A stretch of 64,000 nucleotides of DNA, taken from the NCBI GenBank assembly GCA_016932015.1, contig JAFGDQ010000063.1, positions 1-64,000 on the forward strand, written 5' to 3'. The translations under genes and the position numbers were made by a program. The notes under the pieces are model-generated. The model worked only from the letters and a program-made list of their open reading frames with translations, did not search any database and was not told the DNA's origin. Shown in pieces: positions 26,197-36,901 of the stretch. Source of the stretch: Spirochaetota bacterium. Lineage in GTDB: Bacteria > Spirochaetota > UBA4802 > JAFGDQ01. Each line of letters begins with the position of its first letter. The stretch's first letter is position 1.

Positions 26197-28194
26197 ATGA
26201 ATGATGAAAAACTGACAAAACAGCAACTAATCGGTGAGTTAAACAAGCTCAGAAGAAAGCTGAAAAAATTCGAACATTCAGAAGCTGATTTAAAAGAGAC
26301 TGAGTATGCTCTCCGGAAAAGTGAATTCCTTTACGCCGCTTTATTTGAAAATAATCCGATTCAGACTGTTGTTGTAGACCATAAAGGCTGTGTTATTGCG
26401 TATAACAGGCAGAAAAAGATATCAGGAGACAGGCTGCCTGATGTAGGTGATATCATGTATAAGGATTATGCTTCCAGGCATGATAATGATATGTATTCGG
26501 AATTAATCAATTGCATACAATCCGGAGAAATGCGTGAATTTCCCGAACAGAAGTACGGCGGTAAGGTATTGAATATCAAGATTGCGCCTATAAAAAACGG
26601 GGCGATTATTACATCCATTGATATTACAGAGAGGAAAAAAGCCGAGCAGGAGCTTTTAAAAATAACAAAGGCTGTTGAAAATACAAGCGAGGCTGTAGGC
26701 ATTTTTGACTCTTCAGGCAGTAACTATTATCAGAATAAATCTTTTAATAAATTATTCGGATACAGTATTAAAGAGCTTTCTTCATACCGCGGAGCTCCTC
26801 CATATTATAAAGATCAAGAAACAGCTGCGGATATTTTTAAATCAGTAATGAAGGGTGTTTCATGGACAGGAGAGCTTGAAGCTGTTTCAAAAAGCGGGCG
26901 TGATTTTACAGTTCAGTTGATTGCAGACGCGATACGGGACGACAAAAGCGAAATAATCGGATTAGTATGCGTGCATACTGACATCACAGAGCAGAAACGG
27001 TTTGAGGAGGAAAACAGGAATTTTCAGGCACAGGTACTGCACGCTCAGAAACTGGAGAGCCTTGGAGTGCTGGCCGGAAGTATTGCTCATGATTTTAATA
27101 ATTTGCTTTTGGGAATACTCGGTAATGCGGATCTTGCGATGCTTGACATGCCTTCTTCGTCACCGGCGAAACAATACCTTAACGATATAGTAATAATTGC
27201 AAGGCGTGCTGCGGAACTTTGTAAACAGATGCTTGCATATTCAGGAAAGGGTAAATTCATTATAGAGCCTCTTAATTTATCCGGACTTGTCGAAGAGATA
27301 GGGCATTTACTTGAAATTTCAATATCAAAGAACATTGAAATTGAATATAATCTTTCAGATGCAATACCGTATTTTAATGCTGATGCTACCCAGCTTCGCC
27401 AGGTTATTATGAATCTTATTACCAATGCTTCAGATGCAATCGGTGATGATGAGGGAAAAATTTCAGTTACAACCGGTTTAATGAAATGCGACAGCCGTTT
27501 TTTAAAGGATGTATACTGCAAGGACAGACTTGCCGAAGGCGAATATATTTTTATAGATGTAACAGATACAGGCTGCGGAATGGATAAGGATACAATGGAC
27601 AATATCTTTGACCCGTTCTTCAGCACAAAAATTTCCGGCCGCGGGCTTGGGCTCGCGGCAGTGCTTGGTATTATTCGCAGTCATGGTGGCGGATGCAAAG
27701 TTATAAGCAAGCCTGGCAGAGGAACGTCATTCAGAATTCTGTTCCCTCTTTCTGAAACAGGCAGGGATGTGCAGCCGTATAATGCGGAAGCCGGATTTTC
27801 CGAGAGCAGGATCGGATACAGAAAGGTTTTACTTATTGACAGTGATGAAACGGCATGTTCTGAAGCTTCTGCTGTGCTTGAAGAAACAGGATTCGGGGTG
27901 GTAACTGCCTGTGACAGTGATCAGGCTCTTGAGCAGTTGTACAAACACGGGCATGATATTAAACTGGTAATTGTAGATCTGGATATGCCGGGGATGAATG
28001 CCAGGAGTAATATGGATTTAATTAAACAGATAAAAGATAATATTCCGGTAATAGTCTCAAGCACATACAGAGAAGAGGAAATATACAGAGTCTTCAGGAA
28101 AGAATCTCTTGCCGGGTATCTTCATAAACCATATGAGGCTGCTTTTTTAAGAGAGGTAATTTTCGGGGCACTGGCTTATAAACTGCGTACATAA
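26197..28194 (+). CDS. PAS-containing hybrid histidine kinase with receiver domain
   Basis: This soluble sensor kinase starts with a short coiled coil (about residues 1-40) and two PAS domains (about 45-150 and 155-270; DITERKKAEQEL and HTDITEQKRFEEE close them). The DHp helix carries the phospho-acceptor His in GSIAHDFNNLLLGI. The ATPase domain shows the N box NLITNASDAIG, DTGCGMD, DPFFSTK and GRGLGLAAV. A C-terminal receiver has the phospho-acceptor Asp in VIVDLDMPGM and the conserved Lys in YLHKPYE. No membrane segment is visible, so it senses a cytoplasmic signal. The track begins at TTG 26194; ATG 26197 is adjacent. No response regulator gene is next to it. Confidence 0.93.
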   Translation: MNDEKLTKQQLIGELNKLRRKLKKFEHSEADLKETEYALRKSEFLYAALFENNPIQTVVVDHKGCVIAYNRQKKISGDRLPDVGDIMYKDYASRHDNDMYSELINCIQSGEMREFPEQKYGGKVLNIKIAPIKNGAIITSIDITERKKAEQELLKITKAVENTSEAVGIFDSSGSNYYQNKSFNKLFGYSIKELSSYRGAPPYYKDQETAADIFKSVMKGVSWTGELEAVSKSGRDFTVQLIADAIRDDKSEIIGLVCVHTDITEQKRFEEENRNFQAQVLHAQKLESLGVLAGSIAHDFNNLLLGILGNADLAMLDMPSSSPAKQYLNDIVIIARRAAELCKQMLAYSGKGKFIIEPLNLSGLVEEIGHLLEISISKNIEIEYNLSDAIPYFNADATQLRQVIMNLITNASDAIGDDEGKISVTTGLMKCDSRFLKDVYCKDRLAEGEYIFIDVTDTGCGMDKDTMDNIFDPFFSTKISGRGLGLAAVLGIIRSHGGGCKVISKPGRGTSFRILFPLSETGRDVQPYNAEAGFSESRIGYRKVLLIDSDETACSEASAVLEETGFGVVTACDSDQALEQLYKHGHDIKLVIVDLDMPGMNARSNMDLIKQIKDNIPVIVSSTYREEEIYRVFRKESLAGYLHKPYEAAFLREVIFGALAYKLRT

Positions 28195-28199
28195 AGTAT

Positions 28200-29381
28200 T
28201 CAGTTTGTTTTCCTTATGCTGTCCGCAACCAGATACAGTTTGTTTTCACCAATGGTATTTATGTAAATACCTTTAATTGAAACCATGTCTCCGTTGATGA
28301 TTTTCTGTTTTAGTAAATTTTTATCTGAATATACATCCACAATTCCGCTGAAAATATCTTCATCTTTATAATCTACCAGCAGGTCAAAAGCCAGCTTGTT
28401 GTTTTTTTCTTTCAGATTGCTGATTTTGCCGTTCCATTCTACATTTACTCCTCTGTATAGATAAGGAGTCTTTAATATTTTATGAACAGGGATTTGCGTG
28501 TAGGTCCTGTATTCTATTCCTGATATAAATTTACGTAAAAAATTAATTCTTTCCTTCACTTTGAAATTCGCGTTACTGTTTTCCAGTTTATTTATAAGAA
28601 TGATTGCATTATTATATTCTTTATTCTTTATGAGAGTTTTTGCTTTATTGAAGTCTTTTAAAACTTCTTCACTGGAGTAATAGAAAACAGGCGGTTTTTC
28701 CGTTTTAATTTTATCAATCAGGTCATATCTGGAAACATCAATATTTATTGAATCCAGCGGAGAGTTCGTTACAGGGGCCGGTTTTTTGCCTTTGCTGTAA
28801 TAGTTAAAATAATAATATGCGGCAGAAACACAGATTAGTATTATTACGGAAAAAATCAGTAAAAAGCGTACAGGCCTGAATGCTCTGTTGCCTTTTATTT
28901 TTGTGATTTTTTTGTATGAATGATATGAAGCAGATGAATCTGCCTGAATATCGATCCTGCCCGGCTTTGGTACACAGACAAAGGAATTGAGCCTTGCCTG
29001 TTTCTGGAACACAGCGAAATCTTTAACCTTGCGCAAACTGCTCAAAGCATGCCTGAAGTATTTGTTTCCGGGGAACTGATCAATTCTGTCTATATATGCG
29101 GCAATAACTGAATGTATTTCAGATGCGGCCTTAAGATACAGGAATGATTCAAGCTGAAGAAGAGGAAGGTAGTCCGGATCTGTTTTTTTTAGTTTTCTGA
29201 TGATTCTTTCAGATTCGCTAAATCTGCTACTGAGGAGATATGATACGCATAAAAGAAAATACGGGTATGGATCATGAGTGATTGTGATTATTTTTTCAAG
29301 CAGTGCTGCTGCTTCCTCATACCGCTTGTTTTTGTAAGCGCGGAATGCCTCCCTGATCAGTAATATGTTTCTATTCTTCAC
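28200..29381 (-). CDS. TPR-like membrane protein with a C-terminal OB-like domain
   Basis: The N-terminal 130 residues are helical repeats of TPR type (AFRAYKNKRYEEAAALLEKI). A basic linker and one membrane helix (FLLIFSVIILICVSAAYYYF, about residues 168-190) follow. After the helix comes another helical stretch, then a C-terminal beta-rich region (VEWNGKISNL, VDVYSDKNLL, DMVSIKGIYI) that looks like an OB fold. The start codon is GTG. Function is unknown; it may tether complexes at the membrane. It converges on the hybrid kinase gene with only 5 bp between stop codons. Confidence 0.7.
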   Translation of the reverse strand: MKNRNILLIREAFRAYKNKRYEEAAALLEKIITITHDPYPYFLLCVSYLLSSRFSESERIIRKLKKTDPDYLPLLQLESFLYLKAASEIHSVIAAYIDRIDQFPGNKYFRHALSSLRKVKDFAVFQKQARLNSFVCVPKPGRIDIQADSSASYHSYKKITKIKGNRAFRPVRFLLIFSVIILICVSAAYYYFNYYSKGKKPAPVTNSPLDSINIDVSRYDLIDKIKTEKPPVFYYSSEEVLKDFNKAKTLIKNKEYNNAIILINKLENSNANFKVKERINFLRKFISGIEYRTYTQIPVHKILKTPYLYRGVNVEWNGKISNLKEKNNKLAFDLLVDYKDEDIFSGIVDVYSDKNLLKQKIINGDMVSIKGIYINTIGENKLYLVADSIRKTN

Positions 29382-29551
29382 TTTATAAATTCATTTCTTA
29401 TTATCCGGAATTTAATCCAGGGCCTTAATATAATGCAAGGAGCAGATAAATCTGCTGCGGGAGTAAAGTGAAAGGCAATTATTTTATACACATGGACTGG
29501 TTTATGTATTTGACCCGGGTATTTGAAAAAGCTTTTAATCAAGCAACGGCT

Positions 29552-29800
29552 TTATTTGTCATTGCGTTTGAAAAAATTTGATACCTGGTCAATTACTGAA
29601 TTTTTTTCGTCTTTACTCCTTCCCAGCCAGTATCCGATAAGCATAAAAACAGCAAGGAATATTGTTTTCACTATTCCGAGAGTAAACAGGAATATTCCAA
29701 GTACCAGGCCGACAATGACTCCAACTGCGGTACCGGGATTGCTGTTGATCCAGTCTTTCAGATAGTTAAGGAAATTTTTATCATTGTTTAACTCGTTCAA
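29552..29800 (-). CDS. Small DUF2273-like membrane protein
   Basis: The track starts this ORF at 29863, deep inside efp. A TTG at 29800 preceded by AGGGGG at a 7-nt spacing is a much better start and gives about 82 residues with a 20-bp overlap on efp. The protein has a short helical N-terminus (LKDWINSNPG) and one or two membrane helices with glycine zippers (AVGVIVGLVLGIFLFTLGIV, IFLAVFMLIGYWLG). A basic tail follows. This matches the small DUF2273 membrane family, whose role is unknown. The overlap implies co-translation with elongation factor P. Confidence 0.75.
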   Translation of the reverse strand: MNELNNDKNFLNYLKDWINSNPGTAVGVIVGLVLGIFLFTLGIVKTIFLAVFMLIGYWLGRSKDEKNSVIDQVSNFFKRNDK

Positions 29801-30344
29801 CGTATTCCCCCTTTCTTGTATCAATTTTAATAACATCTCCCTCTTCAACAAACAGAGGAACATGAAATTCGGCTCCGGTTTCCACTTTTACCGGTTTTGT
29901 AACATTTGTAGCGGTATCACCTTTTACACCGGGCTCTGCGTATGTTACTTTCAGATTCACAAATGTCGGAGGTTCTATTGAGATCGGTTTATCTTTATAT
30001 GTTGATATCTGCAGCAGATCACCTTCTTTAATATAATCAAGAATATCACCGACTATATCCTTATCAATTGATTCCTGCTCATATGATTCGGTGTCCATAA
30101 AAACAAGAGCATCACCTTCATCGTATAAATACTGCAGTTCCTTGTTCTCTACACGGATGTCCTCAACTTTTTCGCCGCCGCGGAATGTTTTATCGATAAC
30201 CGTACCCTTTGTCAGTGATTTGAGTTTGGTGCGGACAAAGGCTCCCCCTTTACCGGGTTTAACGTGCAAAAATTCCACTACTGTATATATATCATTTTCT
30301 AATTTGATTGCCATTCCTCTTTTGAAATCGTTACTTGAAACCAT
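29781..30344 (-). CDS. efp: Translation elongation factor P
   Basis: EF-P relieves ribosome stalling at polyproline stretches by binding between the P and E sites. The 187 residues cover the three beta-barrel domains. Domain I begins MVSSNDFKRGMAIKLENDIY and carries the modifiable lysine loop HVKPGKGGAFVRTKL. Domain III ends with the signature AEFHVPLFVEEGDVIKIDTR. The loop Lys is the residue modified by EpmA or similar enzymes in some bacteria; no such enzyme is encoded here. AGAGG lies 4 nt before ATG. It overlaps the downstream DUF2273-like gene. Confidence 0.97.
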   Translation of the reverse strand: MVSSNDFKRGMAIKLENDIYTVVEFLHVKPGKGGAFVRTKLKSLTKGTVIDKTFRGGEKVEDIRVENKELQYLYDEGDALVFMDTESYEQESIDKDIVGDILDYIKEGDLLQISTYKDKPISIEPPTFVNLKVTYAEPGVKGDTATNVTKPVKVETGAEFHVPLFVEEGDVIKIDTRKGEYVERVKQ

Positions 30345-30432
30345 ATAACCTCTGATTATTATTTGCTTATTAATCCATCCAGAAAACCGGTTTAAGTTAA
30401 ATTTTTTAAGTGTCTGGATGATTGTTAGAATG

Positions 30433-30453
30433 ATTCCCGGCTCCGCTGGGAAT
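30433..30453 (-). terminator. Stable hairpin between the M24 peptidase and efp genes
   Basis: ATTCCCGGC-TCC-GCTGGGAAT forms a 9-bp stem with one G-T pair, 5 bp past the peptidase stop codon. No T-run follows on the minus strand, so it may be a weak terminator or an mRNA end stabiliser. Confidence 0.35.
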
Positions 30454-30457
30454 TTAA

Positions 30458-31522
30458 TTATAATATAATTATTTCCTTGGATGCCTGTGTAAGGTCTTCG
30501 AAACCGTTTTCTGTTACTATTACTACATCCTCTATTCTTATACCGCCTTTCTCAGGTATATAAATACCGGGTTCAACAGTAAATGGAATATTTTTTTTTA
30601 ATCTGAATGTGCTTCCGCCCTTTATGGCCGGGCTTTCGTGAACTTCAAGGCCTATCCCGTGGCCGAGCGAATGGCCGAATTCCCGGCCGTATCCTGACCC
30701 GGCAATTACATCCCTTGCTATACCGTCAAGTTTACCTGTGGTAATGCCGGGTTTAACTGATGAGATTGCCTTTTCCTGGGCAGTCCTGACAATGTTGTAT
30801 ATCTTTTCAAATTCGGGTTCTATACTACCTGCAAATACAGTTCGTGTCAAGTCTGAATTATATCCATTAAAAGTGCATCCCATGTCAATTAATAAAATAT
30901 CTCCATGCCGGATTTTTTTTGACATTGATGTTATATAATGAGGCATGGAGGAGCCTTTGCCGGAAGCGACAATTGAATCGAATGAGGATTTGGTGCATCC
31001 GTTTTTTCTGTAAAAATATTCTATTTCAACCGCAATATCCCATTCCAGGATTCCGGGTTTTATTATTTTGAGGAGATGAGCGAAACATTTATCAGCAATT
31101 TCAACAGCTTTTCTAAGAGTATTTATTTCGTTTTCATCTTTTATTATTCTCAGTGAATCGATTTCATCTGCGCCCGGAATAAGCTTTATTTTACCCAGGT
31201 TGTTATTTAGAGACTGGTAACCGGATAGCGGAATTGAATAATCTATGTATAACCGTTTTTTTTTAACGGTTTTCAGTATATCTTTAAGAGAATCCGGCAG
31301 GCCGGTTGTCATTTGAATAATTTCTATTGATTCCGGAAGCAGGGAAGACGCGTATTCTGTGTATCTTGAATCCGTAATAAAGAATATTTGTTTATCATCA
31401 ATAACAATATTGGCATATGTTCCGCCAAATCCTGTCAGGTATTTAATATTTGTCAGATTTGAAATTAAATACGGGAATTTTTTACTTTTTATAAGATTTG
31501 TCTGTAGTTTTTTTAGTCTCAT
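30458..31522 (-). CDS. Xaa-Pro aminopeptidase/dipeptidase, M24 family
   Basis: This cytoplasmic metallopeptidase removes N-terminal residues before proline or splits Xaa-Pro dipeptides. The N-terminal creatinase-like domain (about residues 1-120) precedes a pita-bread catalytic domain. Its five metal ligands are visible: two Asp in LLIDMGCTFNGYNSDLTRT, His in GHSLGHGIGLEVHE, Glu in FTVEPGIY and Glu in GIRIEDVV. At 354 residues it matches YpdF/PepQ-type enzymes. Here it follows aroQ on the same strand and precedes efp, an order often seen in bacteria, so the genes may be co-transcribed. Confidence 0.93.
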   Translation of the reverse strand: MRLKKLQTNLIKSKKFPYLISNLTNIKYLTGFGGTYANIVIDDKQIFFITDSRYTEYASSLLPESIEIIQMTTGLPDSLKDILKTVKKKRLYIDYSIPLSGYQSLNNNLGKIKLIPGADEIDSLRIIKDENEINTLRKAVEIADKCFAHLLKIIKPGILEWDIAVEIEYFYRKNGCTKSSFDSIVASGKGSSMPHYITSMSKKIRHGDILLIDMGCTFNGYNSDLTRTVFAGSIEPEFEKIYNIVRTAQEKAISSVKPGITTGKLDGIARDVIAGSGYGREFGHSLGHGIGLEVHESPAIKGGSTFRLKKNIPFTVEPGIYIPEKGGIRIEDVVIVTENGFEDLTQASKEIIIL

Positions 31523-31572
31523 ATGTTCTATTAAGAAATTTAAAATGAAATTTTAAGTTTGATTCTGAAATA

Positions 31573-32031
31573 TTATTTTCCGGATGTTTTCAGATTTGTT
31601 AAATAGTTATGAAGAGCTTCGATTCCTGTCAGGTAGGAAAAATAGCCGAAGCCTGATATCTGCCCGATACAGACAGGAGCGATAAATGATTTTTTTCTGT
31701 AATCTTCTCTTGAATGAATGTTGGATAAGTGTACTTCAACTGCAGGAATACCTGTACCTTTAATTGCGTCAGCAATAGCTATTGAAGTGTGGGTATATGC
31801 GCCGGGGTTTATTACCAAACCGCTGCATTCCCGGTTTTCCTGAATAAGACCGATAATATTTCCTTCGCTGTTTGACTGGAAGATCTTTGTTTTAATGTTA
31901 AGCTTGCCGGATAATTCTGTTATTGCTTTATTTATATCATCAAGAGTCATGTGCCCGTAAATTTCCGGTTCTCTTGTCCCGAGGAGGTTGAGGTTGGGTC
32001 CGTGAATTATAAGTATTGCAGGGGCATGCAT
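31573..32031 (-). CDS. aroQ: 3-dehydroquinate dehydratase, type II
   Basis: It catalyses the third step of the shikimate pathway (3-dehydroquinate to 3-dehydroshikimate). The type II flavodoxin-like dodecamer motifs are clear: [19 protein letters not shown] at the N-terminus (the active-site Arg and catalytic Tyr region), [28 protein letters not shown] (substrate Asn and His), and [15 protein letters not shown]. The length of 152 residues is standard. It lies 13 bp downstream of the large TPR gene and 50 bp upstream of the M24 peptidase gene, consistent with an operon. Confidence 0.97.
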   Translation of the reverse strand: MHAPAILIIHGPNLNLLGTREPEIYGHMTLDDINKAITELSGKLNIKTKIFQSNSEGNIIGLIQENRECSGLVINPGAYTHTSIAIADAIKGTGIPAVEVHLSNIHSREDYRKKSFIAPVCIGQISGFGYFSYLTGIEALHNYLTNLKTSGK

Positions 32032-32044
32032 TTGTCTCTTTTCC

Positions 32045-34900
32045 CTATTCCGCGGTTATTTTATTTCCGGTTTTATAACCGAAATAATCTGCAAGGTTTT
32101 CAGCCTGTATCCGGAGAAGCCTGTTTTCACTTTTATTGATAATATCCATAAGCATTTTTCTGGATAATTCGATATCTCCCATTTCGTTGGATAAAATGGA
32201 AAGGTCGATTTTACCCATCATGGCAAATTTGCTATCCGTATCGTTTTTTTCCGATAGTTCCCTGAAATACTGGAAAGCCAGTCTGGAATTTTTATTTTTC
32301 AACAGGCTGATCAATCCGAGCGTGTAAACAGCTTCATCCCTGTATTTGCTTTCAATATCGGCAATTTTCCGGAAATAATAATAGGAAGTCTTGTATTTAT
32401 TGGTATTAAAATATAATTTCCCATACATATAGTTTAAAAATACTGTGTTGCCGTAATAGTTTTTCAGATAACCTGCAAATTTATTAAAGTTCGGTATATC
32501 ATTATTCCTGTAATAGAATAGAAGGTTCTCCTTTATAACTGCCTCTGCATATTCAGATGTTCTGATTTTTTTCAATGATTTATCTGTCATTGAAACAGCA
32601 TCTTTGTCATTGCCTGTCCTGAAATGAATTAAAATAAGCAATGCATCTTTTCTTGGCTGAAGATTTTTATTTTTTATATCTTTAAGATTTGCAAGCGCTT
32701 CTTCGTATTTTTCTTCTTTGATATTTAATTCCGCGGTTTCAATTTTTGCGGAGTCAACAAAGGCTGATGACGGATAGTCATTTATAATTGTTGAGAGATA
32801 ATAATACGCATTATGATAATCTTTATTTTGTATGTAATACAGGCTCAGGTCATAAAGAGCTTCAGTGTAAAAACCGTTGTTTCCTTTTATCAGATCGGCT
32901 GCTCTGACTGCGGTTGTTATGTCATTGATCTGAAGCGAAGATTTTGCCGTAATAAGAAGGTCGCCCGCGGATAAGTCGTCGAGTCTCCATACTGAATATG
33001 AATCCAAAGCTTTTTTATATTCATTGGTTTTAAAATAGCTTTTACCGAGTAACAACTGAACCTGCTTTGCGGTATAATCATCCATTGGGGGAATACTGTT
33101 CTCTGTTTCAGATATTGTAATTATTTTCCGGTATTTTTCCGTCTTTTCAAGTGATATCAGATAGTACAGAAAAACAGATGAGGCATTCTGTCTCCACTGC
33201 ACTGAAAGATACTGCCTGTAATATTTTTCAGCGTTTGAGTATTCCTTTTTTACAAATGCATCGTCTCCCCGGCTCAGTAATACTCTCCCAGCGGCAGGTG
33301 TTTTATTGTAATTGCTTACTATAAGATCAAAATACTTCCGGCCGGACTTTTTATTTTTTTCAAGTATTTCCGCATATTCATAGATTACGTCTTCTGCTTT
33401 ATTTTCATTTTTATAGTATTTGATGATAGTTGATATGGTTTTTTCCGCATTCTTATAATCTTTTTCCCCTGTATACAAATGAAGCAGCCGGACATAAGCT
33501 TTATATCTGTTTTCAATGTTTTTAATATTTATGTATTTTTTTAAAGTGGCAACTGCTTTTTCCGGCTGATTGTTTTCCGAATATGCAATGCCAAGATAAA
33601 AGCCGGTTTCATTTATATATTTCGAGAAAGGATTGACCTGCTTAACTTTGTCAAACGCACTGATTGCTCTTTTGAAATCCTTTTTTTCAAGATATACTCT
33701 TCCGATCAGGAAATGTATACTGTCTATATTTTTATCGTAAGCGTAGTTTTTCAGTAATTCTTCCAGTATGGTTTCAGCTTCTTCGAGTCTGTTAGTCTTA
33801 ATATATGCATTGCTGAGCATTACAAGAGCCTGTTTTTTAAAATCAGAAGACTCAAATTCGACTGCCTCTTTTAAGCATTTGATTGCTTCCCCGATATTGT
33901 CATCAAAGTATAATTTTGAAAGTTCCATTAAGGACCGGCTTCTTAATGCCGGATTCGCGTCGGAATTTCTTATCTGTTCAAACAGTACTGCTGCTTCTTT
34001 TGTTTTTGCTTCTTTAAGGTATATTATTGCGAGTTCGAATTTGGCGCTGAATATCCATTTCGAATCCTTTGCAATGGATAGAAATGATTCCAGATGCATA
34101 GAGGCAAAATTAAGGTTCGCGAGTTTTATGTATGAGATTGCCCTGTAGTACTGAACATCGCTGAAAGGCCTTTCTCCGATCAGGCTTTCATCCATGTCAG
34201 AAAATATTTTTATCGCTGTTTTATTTTTTCCCTGAATCTGATGGGATCTTCCTGTAATCAATATCGCGGTGGAGCGGATTTTTGTGTCTGTATTTGAATG
34301 CAGAAGCGGTTTAAGAAAATCAATAGCTTCATCATACTTCCCGGTAAGGAAATACGCTTCTCCAATATTTAACCTTTGCTGACCGGTTTTTTCTTTGTCA
34401 GAGCACTTGCTGAATGCTTTCATCCATTCAATAATTGCCTCATCATATCTCTGCTGGCTGAAGTATATTCTGCCTATGCGGTCATATGCTTTTACTGTAT
34501 ATTCATCATTTTTGCTTATTGAAATGAATCTTTTGAATTCCTGAATGGATTTTATATTTTCGTTCTGCTGATATAATGATTCAGCTATCCAATATCTTGC
34601 AAGAGAGCATAATTCCATGCTGGTGCAGACTGTCATAAAGCGGTTGAATTCAAAAATCGCGGATTTATATCTTTTCTGGTTAAAGATGGAAAGCGCAAGA
34701 TAATACCATGCTTTTTCCCTGTATCCGTTACTTTCTTCATCTACAATCTTTCTGAGCAGTAATTCGGATGAAGCGTAATTGCCGGATTTGAATGCTTCCA
34801 GCGCCTGATCGAATAAAACCTGTGAATAATCTGCTGCAAAAAGATGGGGTGTGGTTATAATAATAGATATAAAAATTAAAACTAAGAATGCTTTTCTCAT
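32045..34900 (-). CDS. Large periplasmic TPR-repeat protein
   Basis: A signal peptide (about 22 residues, ending HLFAADYS) leads into some 930 residues made almost wholly of degenerate TPR/Sel1-like helix pairs. Examples are [51 protein letters not shown] and [12 protein letters not shown]. It resembles long periplasmic TPR scaffold proteins found upstream of tol or tonB genes and in spirochaetes. It presumably organises envelope protein complexes; no enzymatic domain is seen. Its stop lies 13 bp from aroQ, so they are probably transcribed together even though the functions differ. Confidence 0.85.
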   Translation of the reverse strand: MRKAFLVLIFISIIITTPHLFAADYSQVLFDQALEAFKSGNYASSELLLRKIVDEESNGYREKAWYYLALSIFNQKRYKSAIFEFNRFMTVCTSMELCSLARYWIAESLYQQNENIKSIQEFKRFISISKNDEYTVKAYDRIGRIYFSQQRYDEAIIEWMKAFSKCSDKEKTGQQRLNIGEAYFLTGKYDEAIDFLKPLLHSNTDTKIRSTAILITGRSHQIQGKNKTAIKIFSDMDESLIGERPFSDVQYYRAISYIKLANLNFASMHLESFLSIAKDSKWIFSAKFELAIIYLKEAKTKEAAVLFEQIRNSDANPALRSRSLMELSKLYFDDNIGEAIKCLKEAVEFESSDFKKQALVMLSNAYIKTNRLEEAETILEELLKNYAYDKNIDSIHFLIGRVYLEKKDFKRAISAFDKVKQVNPFSKYINETGFYLGIAYSENNQPEKAVATLKKYINIKNIENRYKAYVRLLHLYTGEKDYKNAEKTISTIIKYYKNENKAEDVIYEYAEILEKNKKSGRKYFDLIVSNYNKTPAAGRVLLSRGDDAFVKKEYSNAEKYYRQYLSVQWRQNASSVFLYYLISLEKTEKYRKIITISETENSIPPMDDYTAKQVQLLLGKSYFKTNEYKKALDSYSVWRLDDLSAGDLLITAKSSLQINDITTAVRAADLIKGNNGFYTEALYDLSLYYIQNKDYHNAYYYLSTIINDYPSSAFVDSAKIETAELNIKEEKYEEALANLKDIKNKNLQPRKDALLILIHFRTGNDKDAVSMTDKSLKKIRTSEYAEAVIKENLLFYYRNNDIPNFNKFAGYLKNYYGNTVFLNYMYGKLYFNTNKYKTSYYYFRKIADIESKYRDEAVYTLGLISLLKNKNSRLAFQYFRELSEKNDTDSKFAMMGKIDLSILSNEMGDIELSRKMLMDIINKSENRLLRIQAENLADYFGYKTGNKITAE

Positions 34901-35165
34901 AAAAAAATGAACCGGATTATGATGTTTAAAATTGTTAATTACTGCGACTGCGAAGCGGTCTTGTATGCGGCTTTACAACAGCTGTGCAGTTGTTACTATA
35001 TTAAAGATGCAGTATTTTGAAGAATTAGTCAATATTATTATTTCTTATATAATATTTTATTTATATTTAAATTCATTGGAAAAATACTGTATTTTATCGC
35101 AGGAAAAGGCAGTTTTAATACTTTAAGAAGAATATTATGCGGAAAATATCACTGTTGCAGTTAAT
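34901..35165. other. Intergenic region upstream of the TPR gene
   Basis: This AT-rich stretch should contain the promoter of the TPR-aroQ-peptidase operon. The 64-codon plus-strand ORF in the track has no ribosome binding site and no recognisable product, so I do not call it. Confidence 0.4.
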
Positions 35166-35198
35166 TGAAAAACGGCTGCTTCTCTTGAGGCAGCCGTT
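35166..35198 (-). terminator. Intrinsic terminator of argS
   Basis: Read on the minus strand, AACGGCTGC-(10 nt)-GCAGCCGTT forms a 9-bp GC-rich stem. A run of five T follows, starting about 40 bp past the argS stop codon. Confidence 0.85.
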
Positions 35199-35236
35199 CA
35201 TTGAAAAGACTGATTATATAATTTTTGCGGCCCTTT

Positions 35237-36901
35237 TTACATGGATTCAGGTGCTGATATGCCGAGTAAATGCAGGCCGTTTTTCAGTATAATTTTTACT
35301 CCTTCGCATAACGCGAGATATGTATTTGTCATTACACTGTCATCTGAAAGAACCCGGTGTTCAGTATAAAATTTATGATACTTCTGGGCAAGTTTCAGCA
35401 GATACGACGCAATTCTGTGAGGTTCAGCCTTTTCAGCTGCGTCATAAATGTCTTCCGGGAAGCGTACCATGAGCTTCATGAGGGATATTGTTTCCGGATT
35501 ATTGAGATGTTCGGTTGATGATTTTTCCGGATTATATTTAAAACCTCTTTTTTCGGCTTCGCGGAATATTGAGCATATTCTGGCATGCGCGTACTGCAGG
35601 TAAAATACCGGATTCTCCGAACTTTCTCTCTTAGCCAGCTCAATATCAAAATCAAGATGACTGTCCATTGTCCTCATGATGAAGAAATATCTCGCAACGT
35701 CTGTGCCGATATCCCCGATCAGGTCTTTCATTAGCGAGAATTTGCCCAGGCGTTTGGACATCTTTTTTATTTCGCCCTGCATCAGGAGATTGACCTGCTG
35801 AACAATGAGTATCTTCAGTTTGTCTTCCGGGTGTCCCATAGCCTGTATCGCGCCTTTGAGCCTGGCTATATAACCGTGATGGTCGGGCCCCCATATGTCG
35901 ATCAGGCGGTCATAGCCCCTGTCTATTTTATTTTTGTGATAAGCGATGTCCGCCAGGAGATATGTAGGCCTGCCGTCCTCTCTTACTACAACTCTGTCCT
36001 TGTCATCTCCGAAGTCGGTTGAGCGGAATATTTTTTTCCCTTCCTCTTCATAAATCATTCCTTTTTCTTCCAGCAATGCGAGAGTACTCTCAACATCGCC
36101 ATTCCGGTGCAATGTCTTTTCAGAAAAGAATGTTCGATAATTTATATTAAAACTTTCAAGATCATTTTTCTGCCCGGCTACGTTATGTTCAATAGCTTTT
36201 GCAGCAAAGAAATCAATTAATTCATCTTCATCTGCAATTGTATTGATCTCATCGGAATATTTTCCACATTCTTCCGCTATTTCTTTTATATATTCACCTT
36301 GATAACCCTGTTCCGGAAATTCAACTTCTTCGCCTGATAATTCCCTATATCTTGCGAGAACGGATTTCCCGAGCAGATAAACCTGGTTGCCGTGATCGTT
36401 TATGTAATATTCCCTGTCGACAGTATTTCCTGCGGCTTCGAGCAGGTTGGCGATTGTATCTCCGACTGCTGCCGCCCTGGCAGATACCACATTTAACGGG
36501 CCGGTCGGATTAGCGGAAACGAATTCAATGTTTATTCTTTCCGGATTTTTTTTATCGAATTTCCCGTACTGATCAGCCTCTTTCCTGATATTCATAAGGC
36601 ATTGATGAAGAAAATCCGTTGAAAGAAAAATATTTATAAAGCCCGGCTTCACGACCTCAACCTTTTCGATTATTTTGCTTCCCTCAATAAATTCTTTCAT
36701 TGTGTTGCCGATCTCTATCGGGGATTTGCGCAGCAGTTTTGCCGATTCAAGAGCGAATGAAGACGCGTAATCACCAAAGCGTTCCTCTTTCGGATATTCT
36801 ATTCTAATTTCAGGCAGGCCGGTATTTTCCAGCTTATTCGCGTTAACGGCTGATTCGCAGGCTTTGGTTATAATATTTTTTACTTCATCTCTTACAAGCA
36901 A
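35237..36901 (-). CDS. argS: Arginyl-tRNA synthetase
   Basis: This class I synthetase charges tRNA-Arg. The N-terminal Arg-S domain (about residues 1-85) is followed by the catalytic core with EFVSANPTGPLNVVSARAAA. The HIGH-box position reads NVVS, a variant seen in some ArgRS lineages. Near residue 370 comes KKMSKRLGKFSLM, carrying a KMSKS-type loop, then the DALR anticodon-binding domain ending HLLGISAPESM. The length of 554 residues is normal. The start is TTG, with AGAGG 7 nt upstream. It ends at a strong intrinsic terminator. Confidence 0.97.
   Translation of the reverse strand: MLVRDEVKNIITKACESAVNANKLENTGLPEIRIEYPKEERFGDYASSFALESAKLLRKSPIEIGNTMKEFIEGSKIIEKVEVVKPGFINIFLSTDFLHQCLMNIRKEADQYGKFDKKNPERINIEFVSANPTGPLNVVSARAAAVGDTIANLLEAAGNTVDREYYINDHGNQVYLLGKSVLARYRELSGEEVEFPEQGYQGEYIKEIAEECGKYSDEINTIADEDELIDFFAAKAIEHNVAGQKNDLESFNINYRTFFSEKTLHRNGDVESTLALLEEKGMIYEEEGKKIFRSTDFGDDKDRVVVREDGRPTYLLADIAYHKNKIDRGYDRLIDIWGPDHHGYIARLKGAIQAMGHPEDKLKILIVQQVNLLMQGEIKKMSKRLGKFSLMKDLIGDIGTDVARYFFIMRTMDSHLDFDIELAKRESSENPVFYLQYAHARICSIFREAEKRGFKYNPEKSSTEHLNNPETISLMKLMVRFPEDIYDAAEKAEPHRIASYLLKLAQKYHKFYTEHRVLSDDSVMTNTYLALCEGVKIILKNGLHLLGISAPESM

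Noticed and set aside
27087-27626. 179-aa ORF antisense to the hybrid kinase
   Set aside because: It is opposite the kinase catalytic domain with no domain of its own; the kinase is clearly real.
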